Assembly (NCBI GenBank): GCA_027575765.1
Contig: JANBPT010000581.1
Location: 1-29,663, forward strand
Direction of reading: 5' to 3'
Length of the DNA stretch: 29,663 nucleotides
From: Tieghemiomyces parasiticus
Taxonomy: Eukaryota; Kickxellomycota; Dimargaritomycetes; Dimargaritales; Dimargaritaceae
Positions 1 to 10,200 of this stretch are shown piece by piece. The translations under genes and the position numbers were made by a program. The notes below the pieces were generated by a model. The model was not told where the DNA came from. It did no database searches and worked only from the letters and a program-made list of their open reading frames with translations. Each line of letters starts with the position of its first letter. Position 1 is the first letter of the stretch.

Positions 1-12
1 GGTACGGGCCAT
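1..12 (-). CDS. Histone H3, N-terminal four codons only (cut by window edge)
   Basis: On the minus strand the window begins inside a coding start: the complement of 1-12 reads ATGGCCCGTACC, Met-Ala-Arg-Thr, preceded by the good initiation context CTCTCGCC. MART is the invariant start of histone H3, the nucleosome core partner of H4. Context supports the call: an intact H4 gene lies divergently about 1.9 kb away, a frequent arrangement for fungal H3/H4 pairs, and a TATAAATA box sits about 125 nt upstream of this ATG. Only four residues are visible, so the identity is inferred from the tetrapeptide plus the neighbourhood. Any protein beginning MART would fit. Confidence 0.7.
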
Positions 13-134
13 GGCGAGAGGATGTGTGTGGGTGGATAAGGGGGCAAGGGCGTGATGGGTGAGGCGGTGATGGTGGATCTGTGAAGTTGACTAGCAGAGG
101 TATACAAGTGGGGGTGGGGTGGGACGTTCAATCG

Positions 135-142
135 TATTTATA
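135..142 (-). promoter_or_regulatory. TATA box of the putative histone H3 gene
   Basis: The minus strand reads TATAAATA, an exact consensus TATA element, about 123-130 nt upstream of the putative H3 ATG at 12. Between them lies a C/T-rich leader, the same kind of leader seen before other genes in this window. Confidence 0.6.
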
Positions 143-1754
143 GGCCTGGGCGGAGATTCGATTAATTAGTGGGCAAGGGGGCACGGGTTGTTGAATTTTG
201 GAAGGGCGAAGGCGGAAAAGAATAGCCAAGTTCCCCCATGGGCGCGCCAGGACGTACGCCACCCGAGATTAATCCGTGCACACCCTACACCGGCAGAGGG
301 GAGGCGGATGGGTACGTCGATCGTGACCTGGCACTGAGATAAGAAAACGCGAGGATGGTCCGGAGGCGAAGGCCTGATCGGCAAGGGGGACAGTGAGAGA
401 GTGGTCGCGACCAGGCTGTGAATGAAGGTACGCTGGGGCTAGAGCGACGCGTCTTGGACCGCGACGGTCGGCTTGTCCCGTGCTTCCCATCCGTCAGGGA
501 GGGTCCGCGCGTTCCACAGCATCACCGCGTCACCCCCCCTCGCCCCTGTGAGCGCTGTCTCGGCGTGAACGTCCCCAGGGGCAGCAGCGTAGAACGTTGC
601 CGGTGATTTTGGCTGGGATGTTCTGTCCCGTCAACCCGGCGCTCCACAATGCCGCTGAAATGGCCGAGTGGGTTGCCATGATCCTAGCGCGGCCCATAGC
701 TGAAGTCCGAAATACCTTGTTCCATTGTCGGCTACTTTAGGTGACCACACTGTACTACTAGGAATATCTGGGTGGTAGCATTGCGGTTACCAATTATGAA
801 AGAGCGGTTAACTATGTTGGTAATCACTAATGTACCGATTAGATCACTTGTCATTAACTTATACCCGCACGGGGTTTGACGCCAGCCACAATTCGAGTCG
901 AGTGCTTTTGTCCTTAAGCGCAGCGCGACCGTACCGGCCGCTGGCTATTCATCACAGAGTAGGTTTAATCTCGACTGCAGGCGTCCGACCATCAATACAG
1001 ACAGTTGACACACACCATTCGTCGGGCGAGTTAGCCTGACCTCTCCAGGCTCGCGGTATAACCACAAGTGCTTTTCATCTTAACCACTCGGAAATGTCAG
1101 GACGTAGTGATATACCACAGCTACGGTGTAGACCCGTAGAAAGCAACTAGTTGTGAAGTGACAGCAGGATTAGTTCAAGATGGCAGTTGGAATTGATGCC
1201 ATGCTTAAGCCAGTGGGGCTTTCGCATTGCCGTTTCAACCAGCCCATCACGAAATGACTTTTCACGACCGGTCGATGATATTCAACGGTAGGTAACTTGA
1301 AAACTCGACCAGAACGGGCAGATGGTACCCGACGCGCTGGCCACTAAACGAGTGTGGGGCCGATCGCTCCCTGTTCACACTGTTGGGGGGGGGGGGTTCC
1401 GCGTCGCGGTAGAGGATAGTGGATAGGCCGTGGCGTCCGGAGTGTATCGGCCTGCGTGTCAAGAGGAGAGGCGTGGGTGTGGCCAGGGGCAGTGACTACC
1501 TCCTTATTGCACGACTCACATGGATGGCGCATCAACGCGTCATGTCGGCCATTTTCGCCTCTACGTTGACGGCCCGCTCCAACACTAGCTTCTCTGCCCC
1601 CCCCTTTCCCAGACGATGAGTGTTTGAACTTGGTTATTCTTTAAAAATTATTTCCCCGTCCCGTTTCGTGTTTAATGGGTCGCGGCTCCACCGCGGCAAT
1701 TATCCACACATACGCGCGTTATTCAACTTGAAATCGCGCTGTCCTTCGTATGTG
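143..1754. other. Intergenic region between divergent H3 and H4 genes
   Basis: This is the shared upstream region of the two histone genes. It contains only short, mutually overlapping ORFs with no recognisable product. The one striking element is a 12-G run near 1385-1396. I looked for but could not define a repeated histone-specific upstream element. A bidirectional promoter is expected here from gene orientation, but apart from the two TATA boxes at the ends I cannot point to factor sites. Confidence 0.5.
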
Positions 1755-1767
1755 TATATATATATAT
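1755..1767 (+). promoter_or_regulatory. TATA element upstream of histone H4
   Basis: An alternating TA run of 13 nt lies about 160 nt upstream of the H4 ATG. It is followed by a strongly pyrimidine-rich leader ending in CT and CA repeats and then ATCACC before the start codon. It is the only TATA-like sequence close upstream of H4, so it probably serves as the TATA box. It could also be a plain dinucleotide microsatellite. Confidence 0.5.
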
Positions 1768-1849
1768 CTACTCCCCCAGTCTCTAGGGCTATCCACTATT
1801 AGCTTCTCTAACCATCACCAGCAGTTACCCCTTTGAGTTCCATACCTAG

Positions 1850-2239
<390 letters not shown>

Positions 2240-2440
2240 GCCAGTTACTTCCATTTATAGATCGCCGCCCATATCTCCCGCGGTATCTTACACCTCTCCC
2301 TGTATAATGTACCCTCCCATCTGTATCTCGATTCATCTTGGCCTGTCGTCCCAAATTGTGAAAGAGTCCACGTACCTACACTTTGTTGAAGAGTTTCCTA
2401 ATGCCTTTTTCGTCCAAAACTAACCCCTCCTTGTCCCGTG

Positions 2441-2446
2441 AATAAA
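2441..2446 (+). terminator. Poly(A) signal for histone H4
   Basis: An exact AATAAA lies 202 nt after the H4 stop. It is the first such hexamer downstream on this strand and implies a polyadenylated transcript. Confidence 0.5.
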
Positions 2447-2878
2447 ACCTCTGTTCGTACCATAATATCGTCCGTATATTCGGACATCAAACTTGCCCTC
2501 GCCTGCACACTAGGCATGAATACAATGTTAGGTGGTGCCCGTCCCTTGTCAATTCCGCTGCGGCACGTCAAATGTAATACTGTCGTTTACTTGTCCGTAT
2601 TTTCGTCTCGCCGAAACCTAGTTTCTGCGGTTGAAGTTGCAGGTATACCAAAGTAGCTACGACGTCGATTAGAGGGTGGTCGACCAGCTTGGAACCAGCG
2701 GCGGGAGCGCTTGGGTAATTAAGACAACCCGCTGAAAGACAGCACATTAGCACCAACTATTAATATTTCAATTTTTCAATCCAACCCAACGTAGCGGATG
2801 GGGCACAACGAGCTCTGGAATGTGATGAGGCGACCTATGATACAGCAGAAACAAGCGGGGGGGCCACTACCGTGCTGG
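2447..2878. other. Intergenic region between converging H4 and zinc-finger genes
   Basis: This short region takes the 3' ends of two convergent genes. It holds an AT-rich patch around 2755-2785. There is no recognisable coding sequence, and I could not find a clear AATAAA for the minus-strand gene. Confidence 0.5.
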
Positions 2879-3856
2879 TTAGACCGAGTTGGTTGGGCTA
2901 GGTGGTTTGCCCGGCGGCTTAGCTGAAGGGCTGGCACCCTCGCCTTCTGAAGCCTCGTGTGGCGATGACGGCGAACCCACAGCCGAGTCGACCAGTGGAT
3001 TCCCCGCTGGTGCCTTGGCCCGTCGCAAGTTACGGCGTACGTCCTTGAATTCGGAGGGGTGCCGTTTGGGCCCATGCTTGTGCATCACAATGTGGGCATT
3101 CAGGTGATTGAGCGTTCCATAGCTCTTGTCACAGCCCGGGTGGTTGCACCCATACACCCGATCAATCTCGTCGTAGCGGCGGCGGGGTCGCTTCTTAGTG
3201 TTTATGCCCGGGATGGGTACGAACGAGTACACTTTGGGCGGTTCGTAGGCTGAGCGCGTTGCCTCATATGAACCCCCCATGGCCATACTGAACCCATAAG
3301 GCTTATCATTAGGTGGGGCTACGGCGTACGGGTGAGAGGCGGTGAGAGCACGCTGCTGGCGGGCGCGCGTCTCGCGCAGGTAAGGTGTACCGGTGCCGGA
3401 CGGACCGGCCGGGGCGTACTCCCCCGTGGGGTACGGGGATGGTGAAAAGGCGGAGGGAGGCCGGGGCGGCACGTCCGCAGGCGGCAGGCCCGTCAAACGG
3501 CGGCGGGTGGGCGATAGAGAAGCCGCACGGCCGAATGGCCGCCGGAGTAGGGCCGCAGGGGGTGGAAGGGGCGGGTGGTAGTCGTAGCGGATTCCAGAAT
3601 CGACTCGCTGATACTTGTGTGGGGAGGTGGGGCTCAGTGCCCGGTAAGGGGCCGCGGGCGGGGAAGGCCGCGGCGGATGTGGGCCCGGCGGCGAGGTCAT
3701 AAAAATCCGGCTGAGTGTCTCGCTTAGCGGTGGGAGCGGGCTGCGGGGCTCGAAAATATCGCCAGCGGCTGACTCGGACGCGTAGGCCTCACCAGAGGGC
3801 GGCCCTGTCCGTGGGGGACAGGGTGGTAGCTCAAGAGAGCCTGGTACTCGTCGCAT
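2879..3856 (-). CDS. C2H2 zinc-finger protein, probable transcription regulator
   Basis: From the ATG at 3856 the protein has 325 residues. The first two thirds are Pro/Ser/Arg-rich and low in complexity. Near residue 237 is one C2H2 finger, C-X4-C-X12-H-X3/5-H, within the segment YGCNHPGCDKSYGTLNHLNA. It is preceded by a basic KKRPRRRYDEIDR stretch that could serve as a nuclear localisation signal, and followed by the strongly charged HPSEFKDVRRNLRR. A finger set between RRYDEI and GPKR-x-P-x-EFK resembles a conserved fungal family of single-finger DNA-binding proteins; the target is unknown. The tail is Ser/Pro-rich. The frame stays open upstream to a GTG at 3928. An ACTAAC, a pyrimidine tract and CCATAG just above that point could be an intron end, so an extra 5' exon is possible. 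I found no convincing upstream exon, and prefer the ATG with the TATA element near 4005. Confidence 0.8.
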   Translation of the reverse strand: MRRVPGSLELPPCPPRTGPPSGEAYASESAAGDIFEPRSPLPPLSETLSRIFMTSPPGPHPPRPSPPAAPYRALSPTSPHKYQRVDSGIRYDYHPPLPPPAALLRRPFGRAASLSPTRRRLTGLPPADVPPRPPSAFSPSPYPTGEYAPAGPSGTGTPYLRETRARQQRALTASHPYAVAPPNDKPYGFSMAMGGSYEATRSAYEPPKVYSFVPIPGINTKKRPRRRYDEIDRVYGCNHPGCDKSYGTLNHLNAHIVMHKHGPKRHPSEFKDVRRNLRRAKAPAGNPLVDSAVGSPSSPHEASEGEGASPSAKPPGKPPSPTNSV

Positions 3857-4002
3857 GCCAGGGGGAGGACCGAGATATAATGGTGGCGGTCGCGGACGCC
3901 GGGACTGTAGTAACCGGGGTAATGGCACTATGGAAGGTGAAAAAGGTGCAGGGCGAGGAGCAGAGCCAGGTTAGTGTATCGTGTAAGCAAGCGGGACGGG
4001 CG

Positions 4003-4012
4003 GGTATATATT
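4003..4012 (-). promoter_or_regulatory. TATA-like element upstream of the zinc-finger gene
   Basis: The minus strand reads AATATATAC about 150 nt before the ATG at 3856. The spacing resembles that of the TATA boxes before H3 and H4. If the gene really has a 5' exon beyond this point, the element would be incidental. Confidence 0.35.
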
Positions 4013-7000
4013 GCACGCAGGCGGAGGCATAGAGAGAGTATAGAGTTATCACATTGGCCAAAAACAGATACGCTGGAGTAAATAGAAGACGTTAGGACGG
4101 TGTGCGGGTGTTCGTAAGGTTGGGTTGGTACACCGTGTTGGATAACTACAGTGTATCGGTGGAATGATGTCAGAAGTGAAGTGAAGCAAAATTAAGGGAA
4201 TGGTTGTCAAAAGTGTGATGCTCCGTAACGGGTAACGTTAAGTATAAATACAAGAGCCTGCGAGTAAGGGGCTAAGCCCAACCGTCCTGTAGGCTTCATA
4301 GCTCTTGCCGTATCTGGCATCGTTCACAGTGCACCCGACTTGGTTCAGCGGCTGCCGAGGTTAGATCGAGGCTCTATCCACGCCCTTCTCTCCCTCGACT
4401 CATTCGCTTCTGACAATTCACCGCCCGAACGTCGACTACAGCACCTAGACAAAACCCCCCGGACTGGTGCAGAGCAAGAGATAGTAGAGAGGAAGACAGA
4501 GAGAGAGAGAGGGCAGCCAAGTTGGCCTGGGGATTGGCCTGGGCTCCTCAGCCTCGGAACATCGAAAATGTAAAGGTTTAAACGAAAAGTAATTAAAGTC
4601 CCAAAATAAAAAGAAAAGGAGGCAATGGACAATCGGCACCGACTGTCAGCCACAGCACGGGCCCCCGAAATGGGAGCCATTGGACCAATGGGGCGCTATA
4701 CTCCGCTGGTAAGCGGTGCCACCTCACCGGGGCGTTGACACCTTGGGGTGTAGACGATGTACCCAGTTGCCAACTTATCCAGCGGTTGGCGTGCAGCGGG
4801 GATGCAGTAAAAGTGAAATATCTATATAAAATATGCCGTCGCGAATATTGAGAGGCGGAGAGAGAAAGAGAACGCATCACCCATGTCCACCAATTCTCTT
4901 GCGAGTCAGGCCAAAGGGATCCCTGTAAAAGGTATGGCTGGCTAGGGAGGATGGGAAGAGGGGCCCGGGGGCGCGACCCTTTCACACCATAGCCGGTATC
5001 ACAGAACTGGCGCCTGGTGAGTTGGTCCCAAGCCAGCTGCTATCTTTAGCGGGGATTAAGTCGGCGCCGGCCGGCCGACAGACAGACACCGCGGACACGC
5101 TGGCCGTTAGATTAGGAAGGTGTGGAGAGGGAAATGTGTCTGCGAACTCCACTACCCCCCCCCCTACACCCTGGTCAACCGTCCAGTATGGTGCTATAGC
5201 AAGGGAACGGTGGACTTGACGAAGCCTTGTAGATATTAGGCGGTTGTTTCATCCGGGACACTTGTTGAACTTACTTGGCGGTTGTGCCGTTGGTAGGTCG
5301 GCCTGTTCCGGCGGCCGGACGTGCAAGGCCATTGGACGAGGGCTGCGGTCGGGACTGCGCGTCAGCCGCGGTAATTCCGGGGGATCCCTATCCCGGTCGT
5401 CGGCCATCAACTGGTAGGTACAGAGAGTGGTAGTAAAGTACAGGACAGAATGGTAATTGTGTATAAGGAAGGGCTAACCGCGGTCCGGTGCTATTGATGG
5501 ATTGAGCCGCGCCGTAGAGGAGTTGCATCGGGGGATGGGATGGTATCGGTCACGTAGGTCATTACAGAGATAGTGGAGGCGAGTGCAAAGGTCGCGAACG
5601 GTTTTCGAGAGTAAAGAGGCGAAAGTAGCACATGAAGGTAAGCCGCGCAGCACGGTGAGGGCAACGTAGGCGGTTCGCCGGTCGGATGTTGCGGGCCGCG
5701 GTCGGTGGGGGAGCAAGCCAAGGCAAACGAATCCACCGCTATGGCGAGAGGCGCCCAGGTGCGTGTGGCTGGCGGTGGCGCGGGAAGTCTGAGGCAGTTT
5801 GCCCGCGGGGTATAGGCGAGGAGGTCAAAGAAGAGGTGGTGCGAGATATAACATGTCCAAAATTAGTTCGACTGGTGGACAGGCGGTGATTAGGCCCTAT
5901 ATACAGTTATGCCACCGGAGTGCTAGATCGTCAACTATGGAGGAGGTGCGAGGTAGGTACCCCTTCAATTCTTCCATCGTCACTTCCGCACGCTAGTCAT
6001 TTTTGCGCTAATGTGACCAGCGATAATACACACCCCTCTCCTCCGTCCCCCTGTAACTGCCTAAACCATTCGCCACCAGGTGGGCTAGTCCACAGTGAAT
6101 GGCCAGGTTGCAAAAATTAATACGGGACGGAGGGTATGACACCCTCTGCACCGCTGGCGGTCGCTTCACTCCCCTTCAATCCCAACCTTCGGGGGGAAGG
6201 TGAGGCACCTAGGTGTAATTTAAAGTGTCACCTAGCGCAGCAGATGTGCGTCCCAAACCGTGGCCACCGCGCCGTCGAACTGGGGGGGGGGTTCCAGCAG
6301 AGAGGGGCGGTCCCTAGCCTCGACTACTAATGAATCGGCGGTGCATTGCGGCACCCGTCACCGCTGCGACCATCCCAACAAAAAAACCACTCGGAAACCA
6401 CCGGATGCCAGTTTCCCGCGGCGCTGGGGGTGGGCATACGGCCCTTTAGTCAGATCACATACCCAGTCGATCCAGAAGCACGTGTCCAGCCAGGGAAGCG
6501 TACACTAACAGATCACCCTAGGTGAAGCCCGTGCGGACAAAGTGGAACGTCGAAAAGGGCAAGTCACCGCCGCCCTGTTCCCTCAAAGGGAGGGTGAAAT
6601 CCCTGCAGGGCTTTCCCTGGACCCCGTCCTAAGGCGTCCAAGAGGCTACTCCACATTGCCAGCGTCAGGTAATGATGGGATGGTGATCGACCACGATGAG
6701 GTGAAAACCAAGACGCCGGAAGAGACACCCGCAACAGGCTAGGCTCCAGCGGACCGGTGCCGCCCACGCGATCGAGTAGGAGCGACTTACCAAATAAAAC
6801 TACGGTTGGTTGGCCAGGGTAGTGGGGCGCTGGGCGGGATTGGCGTCAAGAGCGGGCAGGGCGGTCTGTCGTCACGGAATATTCGTTGGATTACCACGGA
6901 CCACTGGGTGCGCCCACGTTCATATAACCCTACTGGTGGTGTTGCAGAGGGTGTAAAACAAAGTCCCTGGGACAGAGACACGGTACCGACTGTATCGGGC

Positions 7001-10000
7001 TAAATACCAAGGAAACGCGTAAGCTTCGAATCACGCAGTCAGGACGGCCACTGTGGTACGGTGGCTGACGAGGGAAAAAAACTGTGGCGGACAGTCAGTA
7101 CCTAAAGTGGACAAGATTGTAGTGGTAACTGGAAAAAGGAGGCAGAGTAGGAAGCGGAGTCACACAAGGTTAGTGGATAGGACAGCAGGGCCGGATGGAC
7201 GGCAGGCGTGCCTTGGCTCGAACGGTAAGGCGGGCAGCGTGCAGCCATTGACATGGTGGGATGGGGCAGTATGGGAGGGGGGGTAAACCCCGCGGTCCGC
7301 GTTTTGACAGGTTCCTGGGAGACCGACGGCCAGCGCCCGACATCCCCGGTCAGCGGGGCAACCGAGACCTGGCTTGTCCATAGGAAGTCTATCGTCGCCC
7401 TGGGCGCCACACCGGCGCCATTCCGCCGTCCCATCGGGAGCTGGTGTAACGCAATGAATAGAGAAGGGCAAACTTTAATTCTCCACATTACGAGGGCGAG
7501 GATAAAGCAACATAGAACCGACTGTGCGACTCTGGGGGGTATTGAGCATACGCGAAAGTTATGCAGCCAGGTACAGAAGTATGGTCAACGTTACCTAGCT
7601 AAGTGATTTACCCGATAATGACCGTCTAGGACACACGCTGTGTTATGGAAAAACAAGAACCGGGCTCGACAGGCGGGTTATCAAGAGGGAGGGAGGGGAA
7701 CTGAAAGGGTGGGCACGCTGTACGCACCGAACAAACCAACATCCACTACACAAGAGGGCTGCAGGGGGGGGGGAGTAACGTTTGGCCAGTGTCCTTGGTA
7801 TTGGTGGGCTAATATCCACCTTTGATTTGTACGAACGCAGCGTCGGCCGAGGAGTGGAGGGGGAAGACAAGGGGGTGGCCAACGATGTTGGGGGGAAGGT
7901 AGTGCGCTGGCACCGAGGGTAGATGGACAGGGAGAACAACCGCCGGCCAGGGGAGTCGCGGGACTACTCGGGCCTGAGGGAGTTCGAAAGAGCCAGTGTA
8001 AACGCAAACGTCGTAGGATTAAAAAATATATGACTTTAGCGCACCAGGGGTGAACAGGTCGCTAAAAATAGGGTAGGATACTTAGATTGGTTACGGGAAA
8101 GAAAAGTGGGGACTAGCATCCAACTCGTCGGCTGCCGCACGAACCAATATACTTGATATATGAAAGAGGGCCACGCGTTAAAAAAAATGAGGAGGAAAGG
8201 ACAGAAATAATTGTGGCGAGACGCCCCAGTCCGGTGCTGAGAGAGGGGTGACACTGGCCAGCTGGTTCACGAGAGAAAGAACTGGGATGCGGTAGGGCGA
8301 CCGACGTCGCCACCTTGGCCAGTACGTTGTGCCACATTGGCAAAGCGGTCCGCGTCGCCGATGTGGAGCGGTGTGGGCGGGGAGGTAGTGGGCCGCTAGG
8401 AGTTCCCGATATTAGGCACCAGGGTCACGGTGATGCCAAGACAGTTCACCGCCCCTCTCCCCTTATTCAGTATCCCACCCCTTCTTATCTCGTCCAAACC
8501 ATGCGTTGTTGACGGGTTTAGATTAAAAAATGCGAGGGTCGCGTAGAGCAGGGACGCTGGTTCTACGAGGGGGGGCCTAGGGATAATGTATCATTATGGG
8601 CGCAGTCGGGCGGACTGGTACGGTAGGAGCCAGGACAGACAAGCGTTGGCCGTGTCGAAACGCATGGGGTCGAGGACACTGTCACTCTGTGCAATTTTAC
8701 CCAACCTGATGACTGCTTCATCGCGGTGGCGTGGTTATTCCGGTCGTGAGGTCATTGTAGCACATTGCCCTGGACCACCGCGGCACGTAGGCGAAGGTCG
8801 CAGTAGTAGCCATCCTGCATTGTTGTGCGATCCTTCCCTTGAGCCTACCTCATGGAAAATGCCGTCGCATGGACTGTCCCTCCAAGGCTTGGTCCCAGCG
8901 CACCCGGTGGGTGGAAACCGGACCAACTGCGGGGTCGACGTGGCGGGGGATGCTCCTTCCCAAACGACGATCACGTCGAGAGGGCTTTATTCATTAGCTC
9001 CCGGCTGGGATGCCGAGGTTGGTTTATTCCAGGTTTCGCCTGCGCCTACTCCCGCGGTCACTCGCCAGACCGTCGATGCCTTATTTACGCAACGTCATGC
9101 AGAGAGTGAGTCAGCCAGTCACCTGGACCACCTCACCGCGCGCTCGCGCGAGGGTGGGTTGCTAATGCACCCCTGTCGTCCGACCTAGCAGTGCCGCTGG
9201 ACAGCGGGCTCGCCAATTGGGGCTGCTTTGCGAGTTGTCAGGCGAGGCGCGCGCACAGGGAATATAGGTTGAAGGCCATGTGAAGAGGGAGGGAGCAGAC
9301 ACTCGAGCGGATACACCGCCACACGTCCCGGTGCCTTCCACTGTGGTACTTAATCAGCCCCCTCCCCTCCACCTCTGGAGGAGCATGGAGCACTGTGTCC
9401 CCCCGAAAGGCACTTTACCCACGCCCTCACCGCCTTGGCTAAAAATAACATTACCTAAATATGGACCACAAACTAGACCCTAGCCAAGTATGGTGGTCAA
9501 TTAAGCACCGGCATGACAATCCGAAGTGACTCAGTGGGAGGGGGGCTGGCTGTGGATCTTAAAAGACTGAGTTAAGCAGCCTATCGCCATGGTTGGAGCT
9601 GGAGCGGGAGGAGTCGTAAATTTGGCCATCGAGAAAGAGAGACGAAGGGGAGAGAGAGAGAGAGAGAGGGCAGCATTACCTTACCGCGGCTCGGCCGTAT
9701 CAACGATAGAATGCAACGCATCCTCCAACCATTTCCACTGGGACGTACGCTCGTTCAGCTCAACGTCAAATGACCTAGTTTGTAGGGCCACTGTTCACGA
9801 TAGAGTGACTTATGTTGAGTCCAGCGGGCGATCAGCTCATTGAGCACTCTCATCACTTGCGCTTAGCATCCTCTTTCCTCCCAGCTGGCTTATTAATAGC
9901 TGATCGCCCTTCGGTTCAGCGGATCGTCCCTGACAAAAGGAAGCTACTAGGACAAGCTGAGCAGACACGGATTATGACGGAGGCGGTGATCACTCCGAGC

Positions 10001-10051
10001 GTTACCCGCGGGTCTCCCATACACTTTACCGTTTAGGTAGGGAAGGGCGAT
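4013..10051. other. Six-kilobase stretch without a supportable gene
   Basis: Both strands contain many short ORFs that overlap one another, have no preferred codon pattern and match no family I know. Several segments are markedly G/A-rich on the plus strand, for example 7680-7960. AG microsatellites occur at about 4497-4510 and 9653-9668, and there are short poly-G runs near 6285, 7280 and 7770. A perfect palindrome CACCTAGGTG lies near 6206. No tRNA with paired arms, no rRNA and no transposase or reverse transcriptase motif could be seen. It may hold spliced, poorly conserved genes, noncoding RNA or decayed sequence. Confidence 0.4.
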
Positions 10052-10057
10052 TTTATT
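10052..10057 (-). terminator. Poly(A) signal for AHA1
   Basis: The minus strand reads AATAAA 144 nt beyond the stop of the 19-nt last AHA1 exon. It would be more than 700 nt beyond the in-frame TAA met if the last intron were not removed. The spacing therefore supports the short terminal exon. Confidence 0.5.
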
Positions 10058-10200
10058 GTTGCACCCTACCGTAGAAAATACTAGAACCAGTGAAGTCCGG
10101 TGGAAATAGAACCGTATTTGGCCAGGAGGAGAAGGCTGGGGATGGCACCGTGGGCGTGGCCTTAACCCAGGCCACTCCCGGATCGTACCTGGCAGCCATT

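Noticed and set aside
8586..9188. A 200-residue ATG-started ORF on the plus strand
   Set aside because: Codon use is unlike the firm genes, composition is patternless, no domain is recognisable, and no TATA box or AATAAA frames it. In GC-rich DNA an ORF of this length can arise by chance.
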